Part shown: positions 33,922 to 42,671 of the stretch, piece by piece
Layout of the letters: each line of letters opens with the position of its first letter
How positions within the stretch are numbered: the stretch's first letter is position 1
Origin: Arthrobacter sp. zg-Y20
GTDB lineage: Bacteria > Actinomycetota > Actinomycetes > Actinomycetales > Micrococcaceae
DNA: 64,000 bases
Reading direction: 5' to 3'
Assembly (NCBI RefSeq): GCF_030142075.1
Contig: NZ_CP126241.1
Location: 1,116,001 to 1,180,000, forward strand
Translations under genes and position numbers: made by a program
The notes under the pieces: model-generated
What the model was told of the DNA's origin: nothing
The model's database searches: none
What the model saw: only the letters and a program-made list of their open reading frames with translations

Positions 33922-35328
33922 GTGACGAGCCAACTAGATTTCACTGCCCGGAAAATTGCCATCCTCGGAGGTGGCCCCGGCGGCTACGAGGCCGCCCTGG
34001 TGGCCGCATCCCTCGGGGCGGACGTAACCATTGTCGAGCGGCAGGGACTGGGTGGCTCTGCGGTGCTCACCGACGTCGTTCCCTCCAAGACCCTCATCGC
34101 CACCGCCGATGTGATGACCCGCATGACTGCCGCCCGGAACCTGGGCGTTGAATTCGGCGATATTGCCAGCCCGGTCTTCGCTGACCTGAAAGTGGTCAAC
34201 CACCGCCTGCTGGCGCTGGCCAAGGAACAGTCCAATGACATCCGCCGCACGCTCGAACGCGTGGGCGTAAAGGTAAAGATCGGTGCCGGCCGGCTGCTGA
34301 ACAACACCACCATTGAGGTCACGGCCGACGACGGCACGGTCGAAACCGTCGAGGCCGAGGCCCTGCTGATCGCGACCGGCGCCAACCCCCGCGAGCTGGA
34401 CACCTCCCTGCCCGACGGTGAGCGCATCTTTACCTGGAAGCAGATCTACAACCTCACCGAGGTGCCCGAACACCTGATTGTCATTGGTTCCGGCGTGACC
34501 GGAGCCGAGTTTGCCAGCGCCTACAACGGCCTGGGCACCAAGGTCACGCTCATCTCCAGCCGCGACCGGGTGCTGCCGGGCGAGGACGCGGATGCCGCCG
34601 TCGTACTCGAAGACGTGTTCCAGGCCCGCGGCATGACGGTGCTCAGCCGTTCCCGCGCCGATTCGGTGAAGAATACCGGCGACGGCGTGCTGGTCACCCT
34701 TTCCGACGGCCGCACCGTGGAAGGCAGCCACTGCCTGGTGGCCGTGGGCGCCATTCCCAACACCGCCGGCATCGGCCTGGAAGAGGCCGGGGTGCAGCTG
34801 GATGACCGCGGCCAGATCAAGGTCGACGGCGTCTCCCGCACCACGGCGCCGAACGTGTATGCCGCGGGCGACTGCACCGGCGTCTTCAACCTGGCGTCCG
34901 TGGCCGCCATGCAGGGCCGCATCGCCGTGGCGCACCTGATGGGCGACGGCGTGAAGCCGCTGAAGCTCAAGCAGGTTGCCTCAAATATCTTCACGTCACC
35001 GGAAATCGCGTCCGTGGGCGTTTCCGAAGCGGACGTTGCCGAAGGCCGCTACCAGGGCGACGTCATCAAGCTCTCGCTGCACACCAATGCGCGGGCCAAG
35101 ATGATGGACGTCAAGGAAGGCTTCGTAAAGATCATTTCCCGCAAGGGCTCCGGCACCGTGATCGGCGGTGTGGTTGTGGGTCCGCGTGCTTCCGAGCTGA
35201 TCTTCCCCATCGCGCTTGCCGTGACGCAGAAGCTCCACGTGGATGACCTGGCGAACACCTTCACGGTTTACCCCTCGCTCACCGGCTCCATTTCCGAGGC
35301 GGCTCGGCGCCTGCACGTACATATGTAG
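33922..35328 (+). CDS. lpdA: LpdA-type NAD(P)H quinone reductase (flavoprotein disulfide reductase family)
   Basis: A 468-residue FAD flavoprotein. The FAD motif is ILGGGPGGYEAA, and the NAD(P)H site is IGSGVTGAEFAS; the second FAD motif is YAAGDCTGV. The disulfide usually found in the family is absent: the segment corresponding to GGTCLNxGCIPSK reads GGSAVLTDVVPSK, and the C-terminal HPxxSE is not conserved. This is the hallmark of the mycobacterial LpdA (Rv3303c) group, which reduces quinones and not lipoamide. GTG 33922 has a poor ribosome-binding site. A strong intrinsic terminator follows. Confidence 0.9.
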   Translation: MTSQLDFTARKIAILGGGPGGYEAALVAASLGADVTIVERQGLGGSAVLTDVVPSKTLIATADVMTRMTAARNLGVEFGDIASPVFADLKVVNHRLLALAKEQSNDIRRTLERVGVKVKIGAGRLLNNTTIEVTADDGTVETVEAEALLIATGANPRELDTSLPDGERIFTWKQIYNLTEVPEHLIVIGSGVTGAEFASAYNGLGTKVTLISSRDRVLPGEDADAAVVLEDVFQARGMTVLSRSRADSVKNTGDGVLVTLSDGRTVEGSHCLVAVGAIPNTAGIGLEEAGVQLDDRGQIKVDGVSRTTAPNVYAAGDCTGVFNLASVAAMQGRIAVAHLMGDGVKPLKLKQVASNIFTSPEIASVGVSEADVAEGRYQGDVIKLSLHTNARAKMMDVKEGFVKIISRKGSGTVIGGVVVGPRASELIFPIALAVTQKLHVDDLANTFTVYPSLTGSISEAARRLHVHM

Positions 35329-35346
35329 CGTTTTACGCTTCCCCAT

Positions 35347-35391
35347 CCCGCGTCCGCGGCGGAGTATTCCGACCGCGGGCGCGGGTTTTTT
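35347..35391 (+). terminator. Intrinsic terminator after lpdA
   Basis: A 13-bp stem (35347-35359 with 35373-35385, one G-T pair) is followed by six T residues, 19 bases after the lpdA stop. Confidence 0.93.
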
Positions 35392-35507
35392 GTGCCCGGA
35401 ATATGACAAACGCCGAAACATTGTCCACTATCTGGAATCGAATCTCAGATAACGGACGCCGTTGCCTACGATGTGGATACTTCAATTCCTCTTGCGAAAG
35501 ACTCCCA

Positions 35508-36923
35508 ATGCCTACTACGAATCGTTCTGCGGAAGCGGTGCCGGCCAAGGCCAATTCGAAGAGCCGCGTGATCGTTGCCAGCCTGATCGGCACGTCCATT
35601 GAGTTCTACGACTTTTACGTTTACGCCACGGCTGCCGTCCTGGTCTTTCCCCGGCTGTTCTTCCCGAACGCGGAAGGTGCCACAGCCCTGCTGAGCTCGT
35701 TTGCCGTCTTCGGGGTGGCCTTTATTGCCCGCCCGCTGGGGTCGATCATCTTCGGGCATTTCGGAGACAAAGTCGGCCGCAAGGGGACCCTGGTGGTCTC
35801 GCTGCTGACCATGGGCATTGCCACCTTCCTGATCGGGTGCCTGCCCGAGGCCAAGGACGGGTGGGTCATCCTGGCGCCGGCGCTGCTGGTAGTGATGCGC
35901 TTCGCCCAGGGCCTGGCCCTTGGCGGGGAGTGGAGCGGCGCTGCCCTGCTGGCGACCGAGAACGCACCGGCCAACAAGCGCGCCGTCTGGGGAACATTCC
36001 CGCAGCTGGGCGCTCCCATCGGCTTCATCCTCGCCAACGGGTTGTTCCTGCTGCTGAGCTTCCAGCTCACCCCCGAACAGTTTGACCAGTGGGGCTGGCG
36101 CGTGCCGTTCCTGGCCAGCGCCGTCATGGTCATCATCGGCCTGTACGTGCGGTTGAAGCTGGTGGAAACCCCGGCGTTCCAGAAGGCCGTGGACTCCGGC
36201 GAAGTGAGCAAGCTGCCGCTGGGACGGGCGTTCCGCTTCAGCTGGCGGCAGATGATTGCCGGCACCTTCATCATGCTGGCCACCTATGTCCTCTTCTACC
36301 TGATGACTACCTTCACCCTCACCTACGGCACTGCGGCGAAGACGGAAGAGGCGGCACGTGCCGCCGCCGAGAAAGCCAACAAAGCCTTCGACCCCGAGAC
36401 CTTCTCGGCGGGCCTGGGCTATGCCCGCAACGACTTCCTGATCATGCTGATTGTTGGCGTCGTGTTCTTCGGAATCTTCACCCTGGTGGCCGGGCCGCTG
36501 GCGGAGAAGTTCGGCCGCCGCAAGACCCTGCTAACCGTGACCGCGGGGATCTTCCTTTTCGGCTTCACCTTCGCGCCGCTGTTCTCCGGCGGCACCGTGG
36601 GGGTCATGACCCTGCTGATCATCGGCTTCACCCTGATGGGACTCACCTTCGGTCCGATGGGCGCCATGCTGCCGGAACTGTTCCCGACCAACGTCCGCTA
36701 CACCGGCTCCGCCATTGCCTACAACGTCTCCTCGATCCTGGGTGCGGCCGTGGCACCGTTCATCGCCGTCGCCCTGTGGCAGGCCGCAGACGGCAGCCCG
36801 TGGCTGGTGGGTATCTACCTCAGTTCCATGGCGGTGCTGACCCTGGTGGCACTGTTTGTCACGAAGGAAACCCGCGACGTCGACTACGAGAACAACACCA
36901 GTGAGGCCGTGAAGGTCCGCTAG
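35508..36923 (+). CDS. MHS-family major facilitator transporter
   Basis: A 471-residue twelve-helix secondary transporter of the metabolite:H+ symporter group. Diagnostic stretches are GTSIEFYDFYVYATAA at helix 1, GHFGDKVGRKGTLV in the loop between helices 2 and 3, ALGGEWSGAALL at helix 4, and FGRRKTLL in the second half. Such proteins import organic acids, proline/betaine or shikimate; the substrate here is unknown. ATG 35508 is preferred because the cytoplasmic N-terminus is of normal size; the ribosome-binding site is weak. It follows the lpdA terminator and ends at another terminator, so it is a single gene. Confidence 0.88.
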   Translation: MPTTNRSAEAVPAKANSKSRVIVASLIGTSIEFYDFYVYATAAVLVFPRLFFPNAEGATALLSSFAVFGVAFIARPLGSIIFGHFGDKVGRKGTLVVSLLTMGIATFLIGCLPEAKDGWVILAPALLVVMRFAQGLALGGEWSGAALLATENAPANKRAVWGTFPQLGAPIGFILANGLFLLLSFQLTPEQFDQWGWRVPFLASAVMVIIGLYVRLKLVETPAFQKAVDSGEVSKLPLGRAFRFSWRQMIAGTFIMLATYVLFYLMTTFTLTYGTAAKTEEAARAAAEKANKAFDPETFSAGLGYARNDFLIMLIVGVVFFGIFTLVAGPLAEKFGRRKTLLTVTAGIFLFGFTFAPLFSGGTVGVMTLLIIGFTLMGLTFGPMGAMLPELFPTNVRYTGSAIAYNVSSILGAAVAPFIAVALWQAADGSPWLVGIYLSSMAVLTLVALFVTKETRDVDYENNTSEAVKVR

Positions 36924-36958
36924 GCAGGCTCCGGCCGACAGCTGTTCAGCGGCAGGGC

Positions 36959-36991
36959 AAAGGCCCGGTTCCCCCAGGGAGCCGGGCCTTT
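36959..36991. terminator. 15-bp terminator hairpin
   Basis: Arms 36959-36973 and 36977-36991 pair over 15 positions with one G-T pair and a CCA loop; the ends are AAA and TTT. It separates the convergent MHS transporter and accA3. Confidence 0.9.
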
Positions 36992-37064
36992 CCGTTGTGC
37001 TGTGTTGTCTCGCGCGCGGGCCTGTGTTGCCCTGGCGCGGGCCTGTGGGCCTGCGGGCCCGGGC

Positions 37065-38876
37065 CTAGTCGGCGATGGTGGCGATGACGGCGCCGGCGGA
37101 CACGGTTGCACCGGGCACCGCCGTGAGCCCGGTGACGGTGCCGGACTTGTGCGCGGTCAGCGGCTGTTCCATCTTCATGGCCTCCAGGACGACCACCAGG
37201 TCGCCCTCGCGGACGGCCGTCCCGTCCTCCACCGCCACCTTGACGATGGTGCCCTGCATGGGCGAGGTCAGGTCATTGCCGGCTGCTGCCGCGGAAGCAC
37301 CGCCGCGGGAACGCTTGCGGCCCTTGCCGCTGCCGCCGTTGCGGGCACCGTTGGACGCGCCGTTTCCGGCACCGCCCAGCCCGGCGGGCAGCACAACCTC
37401 AAGCCGTTTGCCGCCCACTTCCACGGTCACTCGGCGGCGTTCGTCGTCGTCGTTCGCTTCGCCCGCCTCGCCGCTCCAAGCCGGCAGGGAGTTGACGAAC
37501 TCGGTCTCGATCCAGCGGGTGTGGACACCGAAGCCGGTTTCGGAGGTGAAGGCCGGGTCGGCCACCACGGCGCGGTGGAAGGGCAGGACGGTCGGCATGC
37601 CAACGACGTCGATCTCCGCCAGGGCGCGGCGGGCACGCTGGAGCGCCTGGCTGCGGGTGGCGCCGGTAACAATCAGCTTGGCGAGCATGGAATCGAAGTT
37701 TCCGCCCACCGTTTCGCCGGCCTCAATACCGGAATCGACCCGGACGCCGGGGCCGGTGGGCAGCTTGAACGCGGAGACTGTGCCCGGCGCCGGCATGAAG
37801 TTGCGGCCCGGGTCCTCGCCGTTGATGCGGAATTCAAAGGCGTGCCCGCGGATTTCCGGGTCCCCGTAGCCCAGGCCTTCGCCGCGGGCAATGCGGAACT
37901 GTTCGCGGACCAGGTCCAGGCCGGTGACTTCCTCGGACACCGGGTGCTCCACCTGCAGGCGGGTGTTTACTTCCAGGAAGGAGATGGTGCCGTCCGTGCC
38001 GACCAGGAACTCACACGTGCCTGCACCCTGGTAGCCGGCCTCTTTCAGGATGGCCTTGGACGCCGTGTACAGGCTGGCCGTCTGTTCCTCGGTGAGGAAC
38101 GGGGCGGGGGCTTCCTCGACCAGCTTCTGGTTGCGGCGCTGCAGGGAGCAGTCGCGGGTGGAAACCACAACGACGTTGCCGTAGGCATCGGCCAGGCACT
38201 GGGTTTCCACGTGCCGCGGTGCGTCCAGGAAGCGCTCGATGAAGCACTCGCCGCGGCCGAACGCCGCAGTGGCCTCGCGGACCGCGGAGTCGAACATCTC
38301 GGGGATTTCCGCGCGGGTGCGGGCCACCTTGATGCCGCGTCCGCCGCCGCCGAAGGCAGCCTTGATGGCCAGGGGCAGGCCGTGCCGGTCAGCGAAGTCC
38401 AGCACGTCCTGGGCGGACTCGACCGGATCCGGGGTGCCGGGTACCAGCGGGGCGCCGACCTTGGCGGCAATGTGCCGGGCCTGGACCTTATCGCCGAGTG
38501 AGGAGATGGCGCTGGGGGAGGGGCCGATCCAAGTCAGGCCGGCGTCGATGACGCGCTGGGCAAACTCGGCGTTTTCGGAAAGGAAGCCGTAGCCGGGATG
38601 GATGGCATCTGCGCCGGAGCGCGCCGCGGCGTCGAGGATTTTGTCCATGTCCAGGTAGGACTCCGCGGCGGTGCTGCCGCCCAACGCGTAGGCCTCATCG
38701 GCGAGGCGTACGTGCAGCGCGTCCCTGTCGGGGTCGGCATAGACGGCAACGGCGGCAAGGCCTTCATCACGCGCTGCGCGGATTACCCGGACGGCAATTT
38801 CGCCGCGGTTGGCAATGAGGATCTTGGTGAGTGCCTTGGCGGAGGTCGCGGCAGGCTCGGGGATGTTCTGGCTCAT
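37065..38876 (-). CDS. accA3: Acyl-CoA carboxylase biotin carboxylase/BCCP subunit
   Basis: A 603-residue alpha subunit that carboxylates its own biotin with ATP and bicarbonate. Biotin carboxylase covers about 17-460 ([55 protein letters not shown]). The C-terminal biotinyl domain carries K568 in [11 protein letters not shown]. It will partner with accD and accE further along, and BirA should attach the biotin. ATG 38876 has AAAGGAG upstream, about eleven bases away. In Mycobacterium tuberculosis the equivalent is near maf; here a DUF559-type gene lies between. Confidence 0.95.
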   Translation of the reverse strand: MSQNIPEPAATSAKALTKILIANRGEIAVRVIRAARDEGLAAVAVYADPDRDALHVRLADEAYALGGSTAAESYLDMDKILDAAARSGADAIHPGYGFLSENAEFAQRVIDAGLTWIGPSPSAISSLGDKVQARHIAAKVGAPLVPGTPDPVESAQDVLDFADRHGLPLAIKAAFGGGGRGIKVARTRAEIPEMFDSAVREATAAFGRGECFIERFLDAPRHVETQCLADAYGNVVVVSTRDCSLQRRNQKLVEEAPAPFLTEEQTASLYTASKAILKEAGYQGAGTCEFLVGTDGTISFLEVNTRLQVEHPVSEEVTGLDLVREQFRIARGEGLGYGDPEIRGHAFEFRINGEDPGRNFMPAPGTVSAFKLPTGPGVRVDSGIEAGETVGGNFDSMLAKLIVTGATRSQALQRARRALAEIDVVGMPTVLPFHRAVVADPAFTSETGFGVHTRWIETEFVNSLPAWSGEAGEANDDDERRRVTVEVGGKRLEVVLPAGLGGAGNGASNGARNGGSGKGRKRSRGGASAAAAGNDLTSPMQGTIVKVAVEDGTAVREGDLVVVLEAMKMEQPLTAHKSGTVTGLTAVPGATVSAGAVIATIAD

Positions 38877-39234
38877 TGGTGCACTGGCTCCTTTTGATCT
38901 GTTCGGAGCCTAGCGCGGTTTTGTGGTCTCGGGCCATAATGCGTGCTGTTTCTGCGTGGGACGCGGCTGTTCGTTGTGGGGATTCTACAAAGACAGACGG
39001 CTTGCCCGCCGCTTCGGCCGCGGTGCTCCTTCCGTGCAGCTGGTGCCGCCTGCGCCGCTTCGGCCCACCTTCTGCGCAGCTGATGCTGTCTGCGCGCGGC
39101 CGTGGTGCACCTTCCGTGCAGATGATGCTGTCTGCGCCGGCCCGAACCAGCATCAGCTGCACACAGGCCGCGTCCGAGCCCGGCGAGGCTGTGGAAAACG
39201 GCTTTGCGGGCTAAGGGCAATCTGTAATAGAGCC
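38877..39234. other. Intergenic stretch with the 41-bp-period repeat array
   Basis: The 358-base gap between the accA3 and DUF559-type gene starts. No credible gene was found. Its first part should hold the accA3 promoter; from 39023 on it is filled by the repeats described separately. Confidence 0.7.
39023..39164. repeat. Three direct repeats at 41-bp period plus inverted partial copy
   Basis: Copies begin at 39023, 39064 and 39105, each about 33 bases, exactly 41 bases apart. The shared core reads about CTTCCGTGCAGCTGATGCTG then TCTGCGC; the first copy is most diverged. An inverted partial copy (CAGCATCAGCTGCACAC) is at 39148-39164 and can pair with the third copy. A period of 41 is not a multiple of three, so this is not coding repetition. 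A further inverted copy lies downstream of the DUF559-type gene. Confidence 0.8.
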
Positions 39235-40206
39235 ATGCCGAAGCCGCAGCCCTTGCCGGAGCAATTTGCCGCCCCCTTTGCATACTCAGAGGCCAGGGCC
39301 GCCGGGCTGAGTGTTGCCCGGCTCCGCGCATCGGACCTGCGTACTCCCAGCAGGGCAGTACGGGTTCCCCAGACGGCGGTGTTTGACCTGGCGGCCGGGT
39401 GCCGCCCGTACCTGCAGATGCTTCCGGACGCCGTCATCAGCCACGGAACAGCTGCCAGGCTGCACAGGCTGGCCGTGCCGCGCAGGATTACCGAGGAACC
39501 CCTGCTCCACCTCAGCCGGAGCCCGAAATCCGCGCCCCCGCGACGGCGCCATATCCGCGGGCATCGGCTGGTACTGGCATCCAACGAGGTTACGTATATT
39601 GCGGGCCTTCCTGTCACATCGGTTGGCCGTACCTGGCTGGACTTGGCCGGTGTTCTGTCCATCGAGGAGCTCGTCATGGTGGGGGACCAGATAGTGAGCG
39701 AACACCACCGCAATTTCGGGCCACCCCGCCGGCCCATGGTTCCGCTGGCAGAGCTGCGGGACCTGGTCGAGCGGCGGTCGGGTACACCCGGCGTGCGCCG
39801 CAGCCGGCAGGCGTTGGGGCTTGTCCGGGTGGGGGTGGACTCCCCGCCCGAGACCCGGCTTCGGTTGATGCTGGCCAAACATGCCGATCTGCCGGAGTTC
39901 CTGCCAAACGTTGCCCTGCTCGATGACTACGGGCGGCCGCAGGTCTGGACGGACTTGGGCTGCCGGGAATTCCGCACCTGCCTTGAGTACGACGGTGCGC
40001 ACCACCTCACTCCGGACCAGCAGGCACGGGATCACTACCGCGACCTGAGGACTGCCGAACTCGGATGGCACCAGGTGAAAATCAGCCGGACCGATCTGGC
40101 CCAGGGATCGTTCCGGGTCGCGCCAAGGTGCGGCGGGGACTGGTGCTGGGCGGATGGAGGCCATTGGGCTGATGCGGCCCGCGCCTGCCACCTGGTGTGC
40201 AGCTAA
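39235..40206 (+). CDS. DUF559/AbiEi-like endonuclease-fold protein
   Basis: A 323-residue protein. The N-terminal part (about 8-45; FAYSEARAAGLSVARLRASD) resembles the winged-helix domain of AbiEi-like antitoxins. The C-terminal part (about 230-300) has LEYDGAHHLTPDQQARDHYR followed by WHQVKISRTDL, the pattern of DUF559/Vsr-like PD-(D/E)XK nuclease folds. Such genes are scattered through actinobacterial genomes, with no clear biological role. ATG 39235 is chosen, since upstream sequence is a repeat array. It is inserted between accA3 and maf and bracketed by short repeats, suggesting a mobile or recently gained unit. Confidence 0.7.
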   Translation: MPKPQPLPEQFAAPFAYSEARAAGLSVARLRASDLRTPSRAVRVPQTAVFDLAAGCRPYLQMLPDAVISHGTAARLHRLAVPRRITEEPLLHLSRSPKSAPPRRRHIRGHRLVLASNEVTYIAGLPVTSVGRTWLDLAGVLSIEELVMVGDQIVSEHHRNFGPPRRPMVPLAELRDLVERRSGTPGVRRSRQALGLVRVGVDSPPETRLRLMLAKHADLPEFLPNVALLDDYGRPQVWTDLGCREFRTCLEYDGAHHLTPDQQARDHYRDLRTAELGWHQVKISRTDLAQGSFRVAPRCGGDWCWADGGHWADAARACHLVCS

Positions 40207-40221
40207 TGCACCCTGAAAAGA

Positions 40222-40252
40222 GTGCAGACAGCATCAGCTGTACGAAAGGTGC
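40222..40252. repeat. Inverted copy of the upstream repeat
   Basis: The reverse complement of 40222-40252 matches the core of the repeats upstream of the DUF559-type gene (CAGCTGATGCTGTCTGCAC, preceded by GCACCTTTCGTA). It begins 16 bases after the stop of that gene, so the gene is flanked by copies in opposite orientation. Confidence 0.75.
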
Positions 40253-40293
40253 GCGGGGTGGGGTGCTGCAAACCGCCGTCGGGAGCCGAGGAC

Positions 40294-40929
40294 CTACTTC
40301 CAGAGATCGATGATCCGCACCCCTGCACTGGACAGCAGCTGGCGCAGCGTGGACACGGACAGCCCGACGACGGCGTGCGGGTCACCGACGACCCGCTCGA
40401 TGAAGGCGCCGCCCAGGGAATCGATGGTGAAGGATCCGGCCACCTGCAGCGGCTCGCCCGTGGCGATGTACGCCTCGATTTCCTCATCGGACAGCTTGGC
40501 GAAGTGCACCTCGGCGGAGCTGACCGCGCCGAGGGTTGCGCCGGACCCGTCCTCGTCGTTGTCGCGGCAGTCCACCAGCCAGTGCCCGGTGTGCAGCACC
40601 CCGGAGGAACCGCTCATGCGCCGGATCCTGGAACGGGCGACGTCGGCCTCCCACGGCTTGCCGTGCGCCTCGCCGTCGAACTCGAACACCGAGTCGCAGC
40701 CGATCACCAGGGCGCCGTCCGCCTCCGGCCGTGCGGCCACGGCTTCGGCCTTGGCGCGGGCCAGCAGCAGGGCGGTGTCGTGCGGGTCGGTCAGCCCGTA
40801 GCGGGCGGTGACGGCATCTTCATCCACGTCGGATACAAGGACCGTGTGGGCAATGCCGGCGTCGGTCAGCAGTTTGGTGCGGGCGGGGGAGGCGGAGGCC
40901 AGGATGAGGCTCAGGTTCGGGTTGGTCAC
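40294..40929 (-). CDS. maf: Maf-like nucleotide pyrophosphatase
   Basis: A 211-residue Maf/Ham1-type pyrophosphatase that hydrolyses nucleoside triphosphates to monophosphates, thought to clear modified nucleotides. The substrate loop ILASASPARTKLL is present near the N-terminus, with an alanine where the family often has arginine; GCDSVFEFDG, SFTIDSLGGAFIERVVGDP and VVGLSVSTL are conserved. GTG 40929 is the start. The gene sits in the conserved acyl-CoA carboxylase neighbourhood of actinobacteria. Confidence 0.92.
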   Translation of the reverse strand: MTNPNLSLILASASPARTKLLTDAGIAHTVLVSDVDEDAVTARYGLTDPHDTALLLARAKAEAVAARPEADGALVIGCDSVFEFDGEAHGKPWEADVARSRIRRMSGSSGVLHTGHWLVDCRDNDEDGSGATLGAVSSAEVHFAKLSDEEIEAYIATGEPLQVAGSFTIDSLGGAFIERVVGDPHAVVGLSVSTLRQLLSSAGVRIIDLWK

Positions 40930-41011
40930 GGCATCCAGCCTAGTGCCGGCGGAAGCCGCCGGGAAAACGCCGCCGGAGCCGGTTCAGCCAGCCCGGCCGG
41001 CCGTTAACGCA

Positions 41012-41042
41012 GCAGGGCCGCCCCCCAAGGGGACGGCCCTGC
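41012..41042. terminator. GC-rich hairpin between maf and the symporter
   Basis: GCAGGGCCG (41012-41020) pairs with CGGCCCTGC (41034-41042), and the inner CCCC/GGGG extends the stem. It lies just after the symporter stop on the minus strand. There is no T-run. Confidence 0.75.
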
Positions 41043-41055
41043 CAAAGCGGTGAAC

Positions 41056-42480
41056 CTAGCTCCTGACACCCGCTCCGGGCACCTGGATGGCGGTTTGCTC
41101 CGCAGCGGTCCGCACCGGGTCGATCTGCTCCGAGTCGTCCGCAAACGGGTCGCCCTCGCGCTTGGCGTTGTAAAGCTCGGCATCCAGCAGGCCGTTGCGC
41201 TTGGCCACCAGGGTGGGAACCACGGTCTGGCCGGCCACATTGACGGCCGTGCGGCCCATGTCCAGGATCGGATCGATGGCCAGCAGCAGCCCGACGCCGG
41301 CCAGCGGCAGGCCCAGCGTGGACAGCGTCAGGGTCAGCATCACGACGGCGCCGGTGGTGCCGGCGGTGGCGGCTGAACCCAGCACGGAGACCAGGGCAAT
41401 CAGCAGGTAGTCCGTAAAGCCGAGGTCAATGCCGAAGAACTGTGCCACGAAGATCGCGGATACGGCCGGGTAGATCGAGGCGCAGCCGTCCATCTTTGTG
41501 GTGGCGCCCAGGGGTACGGCGAAGGACGCATAGGCCCGGGATACACCGAGGTTGCGTTCGGTGACGCGCTGGGTCAGCGGCAGTGTTCCCACGGAGGAGC
41601 GGGACACGAAGGCCAGCTGGATGGCCGGCCAGGCGCCGGAGAACCACTGGCGTACGGACAGGCCGTGGCTCTTGATCAGTGCCGGGTAGACGCCGAACAG
41701 GACCAGGAACAGGCCGATGTAGATGGTCAGTGCGAACATGCCCAGGGAACCGATGGTGTCCCAGCCGTAGGTGGCCACGGCGGTGCCGATCAGGCCGACG
41801 GTGCCCACCGGGGCCAGGCGGATGATCCACCACAGCACCTTCTGGATCACGGCCAGCGCCGACGCGTTCAAGGCCAGGAACGGCTCGGCGGCCTTGCCGA
41901 CCTTGAGGGCGGCGATGCCGACGGCGATGGCGATCACGAGGATCTGCAGCACGTTGAAGCTGACGCTGGTGCTCACGTCGCCGCTCTCGGCGACCTTGGA
42001 GCTGGCACCCAGGCCAAGGAAGTTGCCCGGGATCAGGCCGGTGAGGAAGCCCAGCCAGCTGCCCTGGCTGCCGTGGAAGTCCTCCTGGGCGACGTCGGCA
42101 TTGTTACCCGGCTGCAGCACGGTGCCCAGCACCATGCCGATGACCACGCTGATCAGTGCGGTAAGGGCGAACCACAGCAGGGTCTGCCAGGCCAGCCGTG
42201 CCGCGTTGGAGACGGCACGCAGATTCGCGATCGAGCTGACGACGGCCGTGAAGATCAACGGCACAACGGCGGTCTTCAGCAACGAAACGTAGCTGGTGCC
42301 GATGGTGCTCAGGGTGGTGGTCAGCCAGTTCGGCTCGTCACCGTTGGAGCCCATCGACTTGGCCAGCAGGCCAAGGGCCAGGCCGGCGATGAGCGCAGCG
42401 ATGATCTGCGGCCCGAAGGACGTTGCCCACTTGGGCAAACGCCGGGCGGGGGAATCAGGGGAGGAGGTCTGTGTGGTCAC
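41056..42480 (-). CDS. Dicarboxylate/amino acid:cation symporter (DAACS family)
   Basis: A 474-residue symporter of the glutamate/C4-dicarboxylate family. After six N-terminal helices, the re-entrant loop region appears as AFVSRSSVGTLPLTQRVTE, with the glycine-rich helix stretch FAVPLGATTKMDGCASIYP and the second hairpin GTTGAVVMLTLTLSTLGLPL; DPILDMGRTAVNVAGQ supplies the conserved helix-8 motif with the aspartate and Asn for Na+ and substrate. Glutamate/aspartate or C4-dicarboxylates are possible. GTG 42480 is the start; the ribosome-binding site is weak. It stands alone between terminator-like hairpins. Confidence 0.92.
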   Translation of the reverse strand: MTTQTSSPDSPARRLPKWATSFGPQIIAALIAGLALGLLAKSMGSNGDEPNWLTTTLSTIGTSYVSLLKTAVVPLIFTAVVSSIANLRAVSNAARLAWQTLLWFALTALISVVIGMVLGTVLQPGNNADVAQEDFHGSQGSWLGFLTGLIPGNFLGLGASSKVAESGDVSTSVSFNVLQILVIAIAVGIAALKVGKAAEPFLALNASALAVIQKVLWWIIRLAPVGTVGLIGTAVATYGWDTIGSLGMFALTIYIGLFLVLFGVYPALIKSHGLSVRQWFSGAWPAIQLAFVSRSSVGTLPLTQRVTERNLGVSRAYASFAVPLGATTKMDGCASIYPAVSAIFVAQFFGIDLGFTDYLLIALVSVLGSAATAGTTGAVVMLTLTLSTLGLPLAGVGLLLAIDPILDMGRTAVNVAGQTVVPTLVAKRNGLLDAELYNAKREGDPFADDSEQIDPVRTAAEQTAIQVPGAGVRS

Positions 42481-42603
42481 GGAGAAGACTCTAACGGCGG
42501 ACCACTACCAGACCTGCCTTGAAGTTGCGAAATATTACGCCGGCCAAAACGGGTGCTTTGCAGGTAGCGCGCTGCAGGCCCGCGGCGTCCTGCGGAGAAA
42601 GGG

Positions 42604-42633
42604 CAGTGCCCCGGGGTATTCCCCGGGGCACTG
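42604..42633. terminator. Perfect 13-bp hairpin terminator
   Basis: Arms 42604-42616 and 42621-42633 are exact inverse complements with a TATT loop. It lies 39 bases after the stop of the DUF885 gene on the minus strand. Confidence 0.85.
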
Positions 42634-42671
42634 TGACGAACCTCGCACTGGAGGAAGGCGCCGGAACCGGG

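Noticed and set aside
39023-39164. CRISPR array
   Set aside because: The period is 41 with repeats of about 33 leaving spacers of only 8 bases, the copies are imperfect, and one is inverted; no cas gene is near.
41012-41042. Actinobacterial 6C-type structured RNA because of the CCCCCC run
   Set aside because: Only one hairpin with a C-run is present; position after a stop codon fits a plain terminator.
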